A stretch of 64,000 nt of DNA from Girardinichthys multiradiatus. Its lineage: Eukaryota > Chordata > Actinopteri > Cyprinodontiformes > Goodeidae. Both the position numbers and the translations under genes were made by a program. The stretch covers positions 7,837,390 through 7,901,389 of the forward strand of contig NC_061816.1 of NCBI RefSeq assembly GCF_021462225.1, in the 5' to 3' direction. The notes under the pieces are model-generated. The model saw only the letters and a program-made list of their open reading frames with translations, was not told where the DNA came from and made no database searches. Within the stretch, counting starts at the first letter, position 1. The number at the start of each line of letters is the position of its first letter. This document shows, piece by piece, positions 22,646 through 35,060 of this stretch.

Positions 22646-23865
22646 GTTTGAGCTCTTTTTAAAAATTAAGTTAACTATGCTTAAAACTCAGGTCTGTATT
22701 GGTTAATCATCCAATTTAAACTCAAACTGATCAGATGAAAAGAGCGGGCAAATATCCAACCAGAGTAATACCAGAAGGTTGTTGATGTCGTTGTTTCTGT
22801 AAAATAAGAAAAGAGAAATGTAACCAAACTGAATGTACGTTTATATTGGTGCCTGCATGTATAATATTGACACTGTGTAGATTAATTAATAAAATGTTCT
22901 TGTTTTTAATCAAAAGTTATGGCTGAATAATTCCTTAGAATAATAACTTTTATGCCAATATATACAGTTTATATTGGAGCTGTGTGGGTTGCTATGGCAG
23001 AGATTAATCAATGTGGTTCATCATCTTGATGATATTTGGAAATTTGTTGAGCTGACAGCAAATATCAGACTCTCTGTCAAGAAGAGCAAAGTCAGTGCTG
23101 CATTTCAAGTTAATGTGCCAAAGTCTCGTAGGCAGCCAGCTGGTGCTTCAAAGTTCTCCAAAACTTCCTCGGCCAACTGGACTTTGTTGCACTGCAACAC
23201 AAAGGAGCCAAAACATACTACAGCCAACACGAGTAAAATATGAACTGACAATTATCATGGAGTACTATCTGCTTAGATTGTGTGCTTGCGTGGCCCAGAT
23301 GTTGTTTTGCATTGTTATTATGATTTTGTCTGAGCAGAAGAAGCTTTTGGTGACTGTGAAATAATCTCAGCACTCTCGCAGTAACGCAGAGAATCCAAAT
23401 TGTATGCGACAAAAAGCCTCGTTTGGCTCGACAGCGAGAGCACAGCAGCCAAGTCGTGTTCGCAGCTCCTACCTCCAGGATGTGTGAAGTATTAGCAGTG
23501 AGCGCCAGGGCATGCTGGGACATTTTGAACACTGTGGGTGAGGCGTGAATGTAATTCACAACAAGACCATGTAATCGCTTGGGATGCGTGTCTACGCGGG
23601 TCTAACAGGTAGCCCGGCGACCAATTAACTCCGGACCTGAAGTTGATTTCTTCCTCGTGTTTCCCTGAGGTTGTATCAAACTCTCCATCAGCTTTTCAGT
23701 CAGGCTCTTAACATGTGGATGGAAAGGATAACACAAAACTACTCTTGTTTTTACACTAAGATATATTTGTGTAGAGTTTATAAGCTCTTATAAACAACAG
23801 GAAGTAACATATCCTCACTGAACAATTTAGAAAATTCAGCTGGTCATTTTAAAAAAACTTTCAGC
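22646..23865. other. No confirmed gene; CpG-containing stretch at 23400-23640
   Basis: Two overlapping plus frames (22974-23243, 23095-23364) and one minus frame have no recognisable domain. 23400-23640 has more CpG than its surroundings (ctcgacagcgagagc, gtctacgcgggtc). I cannot assign it. Confidence 0.35.
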
Positions 23866-23867
23866 AA

Positions 23868-24320
23868 TCACTGGTGGCACCGTTGTTGCCACCCCTGGTT
23901 TTAAGACTTTGTACAAAGCCCCTTTTGCCACCAGGACTGCATTCTGTCTTCGTGGGTAATATTTCACAGCTTGGAGAATACAGAGAGGCATCTTGCAGTC
24001 TCTCTAGATCATCAAGAGACCATATATTTTGAATTGTATCCCTCTGAAAGACTCCTGTTCAGTTTTCTGATAGAAGCCACAAGATTTCTACTTATCACCA
24101 GGTCTTTCTGCTATGTCCATGATGCCATGCACTCTCAAAAATGTCCTTTATAAGAGAAACAGGCCCACAGCATCACAGATCCCCCACCGTATTCAATAGT
24201 AGGGCTGAGGTGCTTTTCCACTTATTTATAGTTAATTGCTATACCCATCTGAAGGGTTTGCTTTAGAAAGGCTCAGTTTGGTTTTCTTCTGACCATTGCA
24301 GTCAAACCCTTTAATATTAT
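23868..24320 (-). mobile_element. Tc1-like transposase relic
   Basis: Minus strand reads EYGGGSVMLWA (about 24162-24195), the glycine-rich block before the second catalytic Asp, in a context of degraded Tc1 wording from 23868 to 24320. No frame is open through it. Confidence 0.6.
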
Positions 24321-24559
24321 TATTGATTGGTTGTCTAAAAGTGCCTTCGCTGCCGAGATGCCTGTTTATGCGTGATCCACACATACCAAGAAACATACTA
24401 GGAGAACTTTGCTGTCAGTCTAAATGTTGATTTCTGGTTGTGATTTAACTGTAATAAGTAGTATTTGAAGTGCTGTGACGGTAGACCAGAATTGATTGTA
24501 CTTAAAAATCGGTTTTAATTTGCTTAAGTCTATTTAAGCAATAATAGCATTATGTTTCA

Positions 24560-24815
24560 GATTTCGACCCTGCTCCTTTCTTTCTTAGCTACCTTGTGTC
24601 CTTTCTTTTTGCTTTCCTTCTTGCTTTCTTGTGCCCTTCTTTTCTTCTTTGTGTCCTACCTCATTTCTTTTCTTGTGTCCATCCTCCTTCCCTCCTTGTG
24701 TCCTTCTATCCTTCTAACCCTTCTGTCTTTCCCTTTTTCCTCACTTGCGTCCTTGGTTTCTCTTTCTTCTTTATGTTCTTTCTTCCCTCCTTCCTTTCTT
24801 GTGCCAATCTGTCCT
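24560..24815. repeat. Pyrimidine-rich (TTTCC/CCTTC) tract
   Basis: About 250 bp dominated by T and C on the plus strand. It contains gtgtcc words also seen at 53940. The open frames across it are low-complexity artefacts. Confidence 0.6.
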
Positions 24816-24855
24816 TTCTTAATATCTGCCATAAATATATGGCAGATATTAAGAA
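24816..24855. repeat. Perfect 18-bp inverted repeat with 4-nt loop
   Basis: ttcttaatatctgccata (24816-24833), loop aata, exact complement at 24838-24855. It lies immediately at the end of the pyrimidine tract. Confidence 0.9.
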
Positions 24856-27175
24856 CATATTAAGGGCATCTTTATCCTTAATTTTTCTGCAGAAATCTAC
24901 AAATTTTTTTATTTTTCTATATGGCCGTGAATTTTTAGTCGGAAATTTAAATACGGCTCTGAAAGTAAAATGGAAATTTTGCCATGAGTTTTGCTGCAAA
25001 GGTATTTAAAATAAACCCAAATATAACTATACAAAATCCTATTATAAAAATAATCTAATATATGAGAGGGGATAAATAAGAAAGCTTGCCATGTTAAAGT
25101 GCATCTGCAGTTCAGAAAAAATTTTAAATCAGAAAATGGTTTTGTACTAAATACATTTTCAAATTGTGTCTGAAAGTTGGCTTAAAAGTCTTGCTTTCTC
25201 TTGTTGTTTTTGGGCTTCGTTTTATTTCTGTTCCCAAGCATTTCTGCATGTTTGTCCCATGTTTTCATCTTTGGCTTCTCTAAATCGTAGGTTTCTAGGT
25301 CTTATTATGGGGCTTTTCCTCCTCGTCCTGGTTTTCACTGCCACGTTGAATGCTTCCAGGTTGTTGCCTGTAATTAACCTCTGGATATTTGGGCTGTTTT
25401 TCTTTGAATCCCTGCCTTCGACTCCTCTTCCTCCTAACTCTGTATTCTCCGTTTTTCTGTTCCTGATCTGGCTTCTGATGGGTGGATGTTTTCTTGTGGT
25501 AGTAGAGGTAAAGAGGTAAAAAGCATTGAAAGAGGTCCTCCAGGGACACTTCCTACTGTCACAGCAAGCACAACAAAAATGACCTGCGATTTCCTGCAGT
25601 GGAAAACAGCCTAATGGCAGTCTCCTTCACTTTCATGTCACTATTAGATTGACAACATGCTGCTCCCATTTAATTTTGTGCAGACATACAATTTCTTCTT
25701 GTAGGCTTTGGGATTTCAGTCTTGCACAATCTTCACTCGGACAAAATATCTGCAACCAGATCATTTTTTAAAATATGTAAAAGAAAAGGACTATTTTATG
25801 TTATTTTTAATTATGAATTTATTTTCTTTCTTTTGCCCTGATTATTCATGACTTGTGTGCTAAATATATACAAAGAAAAAGAAAAAAATCCCTTTCTTTT
25901 CTAGCAGACATTCAGATTTTACTGAAATATCTAAAGTTTACATGATAACAGCCTTATTATTTTACTCACTAAGTCAATTTCTTCTTTCCCTGCTGGGATT
26001 CAGTATCATTCAGCTTCATCTTCTTCTTTCCTTTCAACTTTCCCACCTTTACCCTGACAAAAGCTAAACACTAGACTGACAAACGTTTCCTTCAACAGAA
26101 AAAAGCATCAAAGGTGAGAAATAAATGGGATTTTTTTTTTTGCAATAGTATGTGGAAGTTACTCTTTTTAACTAGGTAATCAAAGAAATAATTGGAAAAT
26201 TAATTGTGTTTAGTATTAAAAAGTCATCAGAGATGCAGTTTGGAGGTTAGACATCTAAACCACATCTCAACGTTTCTTCAGTTCATTGCAGACTGTCGGC
26301 TTTTCTAGTGTCCCACTGAGTTCTGGTCTTTGGTTGATCCTCTGAAACATTATTTTTGCAGCATTGCTTGCATGCTTGATAATGTAGCCCTGATGCATGG
26401 CTCAGTTTTGGTCAAGCATCCGTTTTTGGACAAATTGGCTTTAAATTGGGCTGCAGGATAATGTAGGTGAGTTTGAGTCGATGGAGGTCCTCAGATCTGT
26501 GTATTTAAAATCATTAGCTATCTGCAGGCACATCGGCCAGGTGGTTTGAGATGCTTGTGTTTGTGTTCCTAGAACACAAACATCTACAACCTTTTGGTAG
26601 TTCATTTAAACTTGGGAAAATTGGACGTTTTTAAAAAACAAACAAAAGAACTTTAAATCGTTTCTACTTTTACTATCATGAAATTAAATATTTACCTGCA
26701 GTCTGAGGTGAGCAGAGATTGAAAAGGGGCTCTTTGGTTCTGGGAAGATTAGCACTTGTCTCTGGTCTGTTTTGGTTTCACAATTCCCCAAACAATCTAA
26801 TCTGTTGTAATAATTGTATTGCTTCAGTGCCATATTGCTTGGTACTAGTTATTTTTATTAGGCTTTAATACTTGGAAGCATATATTTTAAAAAGGCATTT
26901 CTTGAGGTTTTACTGTAAAAGTTTCCTGGCATCACCTATGAAGGGAAGATGAGCACATCCAAACACTTACAGTTGACATAAACTAATCCCGATCCTGCTA
27001 CAATGCCATGTTTTGTAATGTAAATAATGCAACTAGATTAAATCTATAATTTAATAAACGAAAACGTAAAATTGCATGACTGTGGGAGCCCTTAAATAGA
27101 CGATAAAGTATCTGATTACAGCCAAATGAGTTGGGCATCAATGCTTTTTGAACTATTTAAATGTCAATGCAATGA
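24856..27175. other. No gene recognised
   Basis: Long AT-rich stretch. A frame at 25166-25519 is hydrophobic throughout, overlaps an antisense frame and has no identifiable domain. No structured repeat seen. Confidence 0.4.
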
Positions 27176-27179
27176 TGAT

Positions 27180-27440
27180 TGGGGACCAGCCTCTTGAGGG
27201 TCTTCATCAGATGTGAGGTCAGTGCTACCAGCCTGTAGCTGCAGACGTTCCTATGCACTGGTGCCACTCAGGTGGTCTTCCACACCAGTGGTACTTTACC
27301 CAGCCTCAGGCTCATGTTGAACATGTATCCCACGATGCCACACAGTTGATCTGAGCAGCACCTCAGAAGCCTGGAGTTGATGCCATCTGGACCTGCAGCC
27401 TTTCGCACCTTGATCCTTCGCAGCTCGTTCCTCACTTGAA
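27180..27440 (-). pseudogene. Rex1-like LINE reverse transcriptase fragment
   Basis: Minus strand reads in one frame KAAGPDGINSRLLRCC, then FNMSLRLGKVPLVWK, a TGA, and YRLVALTSHLMKTLKRLV. These are the N-terminal reverse transcriptase blocks (the PDGI and RPVALTS-type motifs) of Rex1/CR1-like LINEs. The fragment lacks the catalytic ADD part and both ends. Degraded sequence of the same element may continue to about 27730. Confidence 0.75.
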
Positions 27441-28002
27441 AGGTTGAAAGGGACTGGATGGTTGTGGGGGAGTGGGACCGGATGGGGTCCTCTGAAGCAT
27501 AGGGGTTGGTTGAGAGGTGTGAAGTTCTGTGAGGAATATGAGGAAGGCGTGAAAGATAAAGGGGGGTTGCAACAAGGGTGACTGGGCTGGGGGAGGGGTG
27601 AGAGTCTGATCCAATCTGTTGAAATACTGACTCAGATCATTCACCACCCTAAGGCTCTTACAGCCTGGGAATTTGGTTTGTGACCTGAAATTGTTTTCAG
27701 GTTCTTCCAAACCCCACTGATGGTTTTCTGCTGCAGCTGGTCCTCCATCTTCTTCCTGTGGATGTTTCTTCCATCCCTGATCTTTCTTCTGTCTAGAAAG
27801 AGAAAACCTGGACTGAGTGGGAGCTGCTTGAGTGGCGATAAAAGTAAGTAAATGTAGTCATGCCAATAAATGAGGACACCCAACAACAGCCTGTGTGTTT
27901 TCACATATGTGCACATATGAATAGTTTAGTTTTACAGTTTTAACATTAGGTAAGATAAAGAAGCAATATTAACTATAGAAAATATCTAATGTTGATTTTA
28001 AG

Positions 28003-28050
28003 TAGGGACGCACCGATCTGAATTTGGGCAGATTTAGGCAGATAACATCA
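28003..28050. mobile_element. hAT-type element terminus fragment
   Basis: tagggacgcaccgatctgaa is the start of a common teleost hAT-derived repeat. The opposite end was not found. Confidence 0.45.
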
Positions 28051-29610
28051 CACACCCACAATACCCGTCCTGCAAATCTTCCTGCAAGAATGTAGTGAAG
28101 AGCTGTTCTTCCAGGCCTTAAAATCCCCAGATAGCGTTCTGGTGGAGTCTAATTGCATCTTTGGAAAGCCTCGCCCCACCTCACAACCCATAGGACAGTT
28201 GAAACGTACCAGATGCTCCATGACACCCTCAGATGTTCTATGTTGAAATCCTGAAGACTCCAGAGACTACTTTGTCAGCAGAAAAAGGACCTACTAGATC
28301 TGTTGGTGTATTTAACAAGCTATTTCCTGAACCTCAATCTATATTGTGATCTGTATAACCTGGAAACATATTTCCCCCTCCAATGTAATGAGGTTGATGT
28401 CATTCATTTTCCGTCCTGTGCTAACGTACACAGCAGGCTGCCATAAAACACTGCAGCTGTGAAGCTACAAAGATATAATTTCACCCATCAGCTAAATTAG
28501 CCGACAGAATCATGCTCTCAACTTTAATCGACAATAAAAGCTGCTTTTAAATTAAAAAGAGACAGCGGTAAATGTTGAATACAACAAAGCAAAAGGCCTT
28601 TGAAAACGGCCAAATCAAGATTGGTCCTGCCAGCTGATCCCCTGTGGTCTCTAAAAGTAGTTAGATGTTAAGTGATTGGTTTGTTTTTATCATACATGGA
28701 TGAGCAGACCTACTGGGTGACCGCTAACAATGCAACAAACCATGCAACAAAACCACAAGAAGACACACCAGCGAAACTGACAAAAACAAACATGATAAAA
28801 GGAGGACAGAGAGAGACAAATACCACAAACAGAAGAAAAAATAACCTCAAAAAGATATGAAATAGAGAACCTCAACCGCAAAGAGACAATAGGACTCCTT
28901 TGGTTAGAACAACCACAGAAAAGATTAATAACCACACAACCAAACAAGAATAAAACACTAAACATGAATGGAAACCAGCTATGGTCAAACAGCCAAAATT
29001 ACACAACCAAAAATGCTAAGGAAATTCACAAACCAGCCAGAAGAAGGCATTAAGAAAAGTAAATATGAAAAGTATTTAACAGATGAAGAGCAGACATGTA
29101 CCAATACATACATACAAGTAAAATAACATGAAATTCAATTAAAAATCCTAATAATTCATGCTAAATGGAAAGAATAAGACACCACTATCCTCATGTAAGG
29201 AGCACTTTTCATCTCATCTGCCTCGATAATAACAGCTATCAATGACCTAATTACCAAATGATTTTCATTTGCCATCTGTCGCCTTTTAATGCACATCTGT
29301 TTGTATCATTTACTATAAAATTAACTCAAAAAACAAAAATTAACATGAGTAAAGCCTTTGGTTTGGGGTAATTGGTTTATTTCCAGTAACTGCAATGAAA
29401 TATTTGCTAAATATACACCTGTTAAAAGATTTACAGTTAAATAAAAACTGCTGGTAATGGATACATATAATTAATTTCTAAATGAAGAAGCAATACATTA
29501 AAGGATTAACACTTACACTTAAATGTTTTACAGTATACAATATTTAAATATGCAGTTAGTTAAATAAAAACTTCATCCTTTTTGTTACCAAATTGCTCTT
29601 TAACAACATT
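28051..29610. other. No gene recognised
   Basis: AT-rich. The A-rich stretch at 28690-28960 gives lysine/asparagine-rich frames without domains. Confidence 0.4.
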
Positions 29611-29617
29611 TTGATTA

Positions 29618-30422
29618 CCGTATTTTCCGCACTATAAGGCGCACCGGATTATAAGGCGCATAGAATAGAAGCTACTGCAGTCAAACGTTTGACTGGGGTT
29701 GCGTTATGCATCCACTAGATGGAGCTGTGCTAAAGAGAATGTCAACAAAACAGTCAGATAAGTCAGTCAGTCAAACTTTATTAATACACTACAAACCAGC
29801 GTTCTGATAACTCCATTCACTCTCATGGTAAGGTCTCCTCTACATAGAAATCTATTGAATAGAGCCAACCGCACATTAGGAATGCATTGGAGTCTATGAA
29901 GTTGAAGTTGAAATCAAACGTTAGTTAAAACGTGAAAGGGAACTTTTCCCTGATTCAGTAAACACGTAAAAGAAACAGTTTGATGCACTAAATCAAACGT
30001 TAGTACATTCACAATATAGTAGCGTTAACTGTTGAATTCTCTCGCTGCTGCTCTATTCCCATGTTCGACTGACAGCCTTGAGTTTGAACTCAGCATCGTA
30101 AGCGTGTCTCTTGAAAGGTGCAATTTTGGGGTTGTTATACACACACAAGTGGTGTTGGACTAGGAGTAAGCACAGTACAGGTGTTTACCGCTATTACTTC
30201 GGCGACGCCCCCGACTACGGTAGCCGTAATGCTGCAAGCGGTGCGGCTTTGTAGTTTACCAGTCGTACTGAAACATTTTGACAGAGCGCCGTGTACAACC
30301 AGTATGGATCAACCAATTAACCAATTGATCCATATATAAGGCGCTCCGGATTACAAGGCGCACTGTCATTTTTTGAGAAAATTAATGGTTTTTAAGTGCG
30401 CCTTATAGTGCGGAAAATACGG
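29618..30422. mobile_element. TA-flanked MITE with 27-bp perfect inverted ends
   Basis: An 805-bp element starting ccgtattttccgcactataa and ending in its exact complement. The arms match for 27 bp (29618-29644 and 30396-30422) and TA flanks both sides (29616-29617, 30423-30424), as for Tc1/mariner-type transposition. Inside each end a second motif, ccggattataaggcgc (29645-29660) and ctccggattacaaggcgc (30344-30361), repeats the terminal wording. The interior has no transposase, so it must have moved using an enzyme encoded elsewhere. Confidence 0.9.
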
Positions 30423-30544
30423 TAGATTTTTACTTTAGTATTTTGAATATCTTCTGCTCGCTGATGCTTTCTCACTGTTTGACTTTATCCTGCTCTAACT
30501 TTGTTGTGAAGAACTTTGTTCTACTCATCTTTGACAGCATCGCT

Positions 30545-31480
30545 TCATTGCTTGCAGGACCTGATTTTGGCCAACTCTCAGGGCCTGGGGCTGTAAGTCA
30601 GGCCCAAATCATCACTCCTCCACCACTGTGCTTGATAGCTGGAATGAGATCTGTGCTCATTACCTTTGTTTGGTTTTCTCCGAACATGAAGCTGTGGATT
30701 ATGACTGAACATCTCTACTTAGGTCTCATACATCCAAAGGACATTGTTCCAGAGGTGTTGTGATTCATTCGGATTCAACGTTGCACATTTATGTTGTTCA
30801 TAGAAATTAGATGCTTTTTCCTTTAAATCCTTCCAAACACACCATCCATGTTCAATATTTTCCTAGATTGCTCATAGTATTTAATCTTTAACACATCTAT
30901 GGAATCTCAGATGTAGATGCTGTATTCCTTGCCATTTCTCTGAGCACTGCACATGTCTGGCCTTGACATACTTTTGCAGGGACGTCTTCTCCTGGGAAGA
31001 GTGGCAGTTGTCTTAAATAGCTCCCACTGCTGAATAATCTTTCTCTCTTTAACATGATGGACTTAACATTGTTTGGAAATGGCCGTAAAACCCTTCACAG
31101 ATTGATGGACAGCAACAGTTGCTTCTCGAAGATAATTGCTGATGTCTTTCCAGCTTGGCAGTGTGTTAAACGACCCCTGCCACCTCCAGAGCAGCAATCT
31201 GCTGAAACTGATGCTTTTATAGAGGTTTTCATACAGATGATGAGCAGGCAGCCACAGCCATTTGTTCAGGAGCATCTTTTTGCTACTTTACCTCTTAAAT
31301 GCTGTTGAACTAACAAGGGTGTACTTAGTTTTTCACACAAAGTTCTTTCATTTTGAGTGAATATTTGTTTAATTGATAATGAAAAGGATGAATCCTCTGT
31401 GTGTTTCTGTACTCTTGAAGTTAGATTTAGGTCTGGAACAGACCGGATAATTTTATAATTTCCTGCAACATACAGCTCTA
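30545..31480 (-). mobile_element. Tc1-like transposon relic
   Basis: Minus strand carries IKHSGGGVMIWA (about 30597-30632) and, further 5', a degraded helix-turn-helix region ending near 31180. Beyond it lies tgtacttagtttttcacaca (31321-31340), the subterminal wording of this Tc1-like family. Stops and frameshifts are frequent. Both inverted ends are unreadable. Confidence 0.65.
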
Positions 31481-32855
31481 GAACCTAAAGAGGCGTACTT
31501 TCTTTTCAACAATCTTTGCACGTTCCGTTTTAAATATCCTCTTCAGTGACGCTCAAAAGGATGCTCATTCATTTTCTGAACTTTGACCTTGATATTACAC
31601 ATACCCTTTCCTGTTCAGCAAGGAAACCATAAATCACAAATCACTTCAGAACATCTCAGAGGACAACACGGACATGGGCTCTACGTTCTCAGTTTGGTTC
31701 CTAAATTCATTAATGTCAAAGCAAAGCGCTACAAAAGGAAAACTCTGAGCACACAAGGTAAAATCTTTGTGATTGTGTTGGAGATATTTCATGATTATTT
31801 CATTAGTTGTACCACCTGGTCTGGGTCAGAAATGTAAACAGAAGCTCTTCCTATTAACGTTCCCTTGTTCCGTCGGCGCTCTGCTCTTGCTCTAAAGCAA
31901 TGATCCATGACACCAATGATTCATGAGCGTGACATGTAATGTTTTATACTGCTGCAATCACACTTTTATAAATGTCACCTAAAACAAGGAGAGCAGGACC
32001 AGCAGGCGGGTGGAGCTATAAATGGAGGTAGATACCAGAGCAAGCGCTGGGTTTGGGTGCATCCATGCAGATTATTAATCAGCTGTTCCAGGTAGATCTG
32101 GGGGTAAAATGAAAGGTCACTGGACAGTATGTTATATCACGCTAAATGCTGTAATGGAGAGATCAATAGCTGTATGTTTTTACTGTAATGTTAGTACAAA
32201 GAGAAGGGAGCAGTTCCCACATAATATATGTGAAGGGTGCGATTAGATGTTCATGATCCTGGAGGTAAGATTTTCTTCCAACTTCACTGAATCCAAACAA
32301 TCATCTGCTGCCCATTTTCTCAGTGAATGATATCTGCGAGCGAATCTGATTGCATAGTTAACAAAACTGAATGATGACTGGATAATGAAAATTATAATCT
32401 GATTGGATAAACATACATTTCCCTGAAATTTTATATTATTCAAATATTAAATAACCTCATCTTGTCCCCATTGTTCATATGTGGTTGATTTTATGTGCCT
32501 TTCTTTAGTTTGAAGTGGACCAGGATGGGTTTAATAACCAGTTGCATCCATTTTTCTCAAAGCTTCAAGTTTTCAGGCAAGATAAAACATTATTGTTACA
32601 TAATGCAGTTGATTCACACAGATTTTAATGAGACTTAAATACTTGAATAAATTCATAAATCATAAAAATTTATTAGTTTAACATCTCTAGCAAACATAAT
32701 AGTTGTGAAGTTTTATTCTTCTGTTTTCCGACAGTAATAAGAGGTTCAAACCAGATCAACTGAATACTTTCAGAGAGGATTTTGCTTGTGGTCTCAACAA
32801 ATAAAATGTCCTCCTTGTCGGACATTAAATCAGCGTTACCAACAGGATCTGAACA
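31481..32855. other. No gene recognised
   Basis: Mostly AT-rich sequence. No frame with recognisable domain, no repeat that I can name. Confidence 0.4.
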
Positions 32856-32859
32856 ACCA

Positions 32860-33140
32860 TTCAGAGAGGAAGAAGCCATTACTCCAAAAGCAAAATGGAC
32901 AGTAACAGTGGATTATTGCAGGAGGGACTGGTGCACTTTACAAAGCAGATGGCTTCATGAGGAAAGAACGTGATGTGGAAATGTTAATATCTCAATATAT
33001 CAGTCCGGAAGTTAAAGCTTTGCTACAAATGGGTGTTTCAAATGGACAATCACCCTAAACATACTGCCAAATTAGTTACAAAGAGCTTTAAGGTTAACAA
33101 AGTCAATGTTTTGGAGTGGCCATCACAAAGGTAGGAGAAA
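32860..33140 (+). mobile_element. Tc1-like transposase relic
   Basis: Plus strand reads MDNHPKHTAKLVTK (about 33043-33084), the second catalytic Asp region with Asp retained, and then KVNVLEWPSQ, continuing in the same frame. The sequence beyond, which would hold the Glu motif, is lost. A fragment of the same family lies at 46625-46740. Confidence 0.75.
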
Positions 33141-33720
33141 CATTTGAATTCAGCAGACGTTTTTCATGAAATGTGGGTGCTCAATTTTTATAAGCCTAAC
33201 TTTCAGATTTTAGTTGCTTTTCCAAACATTTACCTACGTATTTTCTACTTTTTGGCTGTAACAGAAGATCTAGCTGTATTGTCCGTAAGCGTTCATCTGT
33301 TAAGCTTTGAAGTATTAATTTGATCCGTCTGAACTAAAGGCTGGTTGTTCTTAGTGGAAAGCTGCAGGCATCCGGTTAAAGATGAGGCTCCACTTGCCTT
33401 TTAGTAGTTTTATTAAGCTCTGCTCAGTTTGATCCACATTACATTTCCTTTGTGTGTGGTTCTATGAAGTACACAGGTAAAAGAAAGTTCACTAATTAGG
33501 ATATCTGTCACATAATCTGTTCTAAAAGTATTCCTTAAACTTCCTTCATCAACTTAGAAACGGTATAGTTATTAGTAACCAATAAGTAAACTTTAACATC
33601 TTCAATAAGGGAGACAAACCTTTACTGAGTAGCCTAAACAACTTTAATTTACAGTTCCTGTCGGATGTTTACAAGTAGATCATTTCATCTACTTGATACA
33701 CCAGTACCATGAGGTATTGT
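33141..33720. other. No gene recognised
   Basis: AT-rich; nothing recognised. Confidence 0.4.
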
Positions 33721-33722
33721 TT

Positions 33723-34080
33723 TCTTGCTTGAAGGCCTCCCTTTGACTCCTCATCTTTACATTATGGCCAAACAGTTCAGTCTTTGGTCCAATCAGACAG
33801 TAAAACTTATCTCTGGAAGACCTTCGGCTTGCCGATATGGGGCATCTGCAACTTTCAGCTTAATTTCTGTGGATTGTGGAGCTGGGACTCCTTTCTTGGT
33901 CTGTACCTCATTCTATGGTGATGTAAAACTGGCTTTACTGCTGACAGTCACACTGGTGGTCCTTCAGTTCTGCATCAAGGCCGGTTTGAGCCTTAGTGGT
34001 TCCTGGGTTTTTCATGAACATCACTACCTTTCCTTTGGATCTGAGAGTGAGTTTGGGTCAGATGGTTAAAATTGGACATC
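33723..34080 (-). mobile_element. DNA-transposon relic, probably Tc1-like
   Basis: Wording such as attatggccaaacagttcag (33762-33781) matches the antisense of a degraded Tc1-like catalytic region. The frame open on the plus strand across it is a shadow. Confidence 0.45.
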
Positions 34081-34159
34081 ATTAAAGGTTCCACCCACAT
34101 CATGACCTCAAACACACACTAAAATTTGCGGCTGCCAACATTGAAATGAGTCAAATTTC

Positions 34160-35046
34160 GTCGTCGTCGTCTTCCGCTTTATCCGGGACCGGGTCGCGGG
34201 GGCAGCAGACTCAGCAGAGACACCCAGACGTCCCTCTCCCCAGACACCTCCTCCAGCTCCTCCAGGGGGAGCCCAAGGCGTTCCCAGGCCAGCCGAGAGA
34301 CATAGTCCCTCCAGCGTGTCCTGGGCCGTCCCCTGGGCCTCCTCCCGGTGGGACGTCCCTGGAACACCTCCCGAGGAAGCCGTCCAGGAGGCATCCGGTA
34401 TAGATGCCCGAGCCACCTCAACTGGCTCCTCTCGATGTGGAGAAGCAGCGGCTCTACTCCGAGCCCCTCCCGGATGGCCGAGCTCCTCACCCTATCTCTG
34501 AGGGAGTGTCCGGCCACCCTACGGAGGAAGCTCATTTCAGCCGCTTGTATCCGGTATCTCGTTCTTTCGGTCATGACCCAAAGTTCATGGCCATAGGTGA
34601 GGGTAGGAACTTAGACCGACCGGTAAATCGAGAGCGTCGCTTTTTGGCTCAGCTCTCTCTTCACCACAACGGACCGGCACAGCGCCCCCATTACTGTGGC
34701 AGCCGCACCAATCCGTCTGTCGATGTCCCGCTCCATTCTTCCCTCACTCCTGAACAAGACCCCGAGATACTTAAACTCCTCCACTTGAGGCAGGAACTCC
34801 CCTCCAACCTGAAGAGGACAAGCCACCCTTTTCCGGTCGAGAACCATGGCCTCGGACTTGGAGGAGCTGATCTTCATCCCAGCCGCTTCACACTCGGCTG
34901 CGAACCGCCCCAGTGCATGCTTTAGGTCTTGGCTAGATGGGGCCAGCAGGACCACGTCATCTGCAAAAAGAAGAGACGAAATCCTCTGGTCCCCAAACCA
35001 GACCCCCTCCGGCCCTTGACTGCGCCTAGAAATCCTGTCCATTTGT
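34160..35046 (-). mobile_element. APE-type LINE, copy 2, 887 bp, with exact 14-bp target duplication
   Basis: Same family and orientation as copy 1. The flanking 14-mers atgagtcaaatttc at 34146-34159 and 35047-35060 are identical. The 3' end (left) again ends in (CGT)n on the plus strand. The 5' end stops inside the reverse transcriptase at the MDRISRRSQ block. The host sequence on either side is a Tc1 relic, so the LINE is the younger insertion. Confidence 0.93.
34179..35042 (-). pseudogene. LINE reverse transcriptase fragment (copy 2)
   Basis: A single frame apart from one nonsense codon. Reading from 35042: MDRISRRSQGPEGVW, SSLLFADDVVLLAPS with the intact FADD catalytic box, KISSSKSEAMVLDRKR, EFKYLGVLF, then TAA at 34613-34611 where copy 1 has TAC (Tyr in SVYVPTLTYGHELWV). 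It continues with MTERTRYRIQAAEMSFLRRV, the basic GRRPRGRPRTRWRDYVSRL region and LLPPRPGPG. It is dead as a protein because the 5' half is missing, but it preserves motifs deleted in copy 1. Confidence 0.9.
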
Positions 35047-35060
35047 ATGAGTCAAATTTC

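Noticed and set aside
22974..23364. Possible exon with basic, Ser/Lys-rich product
   Set aside because: No domain, no good splice sites, and competing overlapping frames. Left unassigned.
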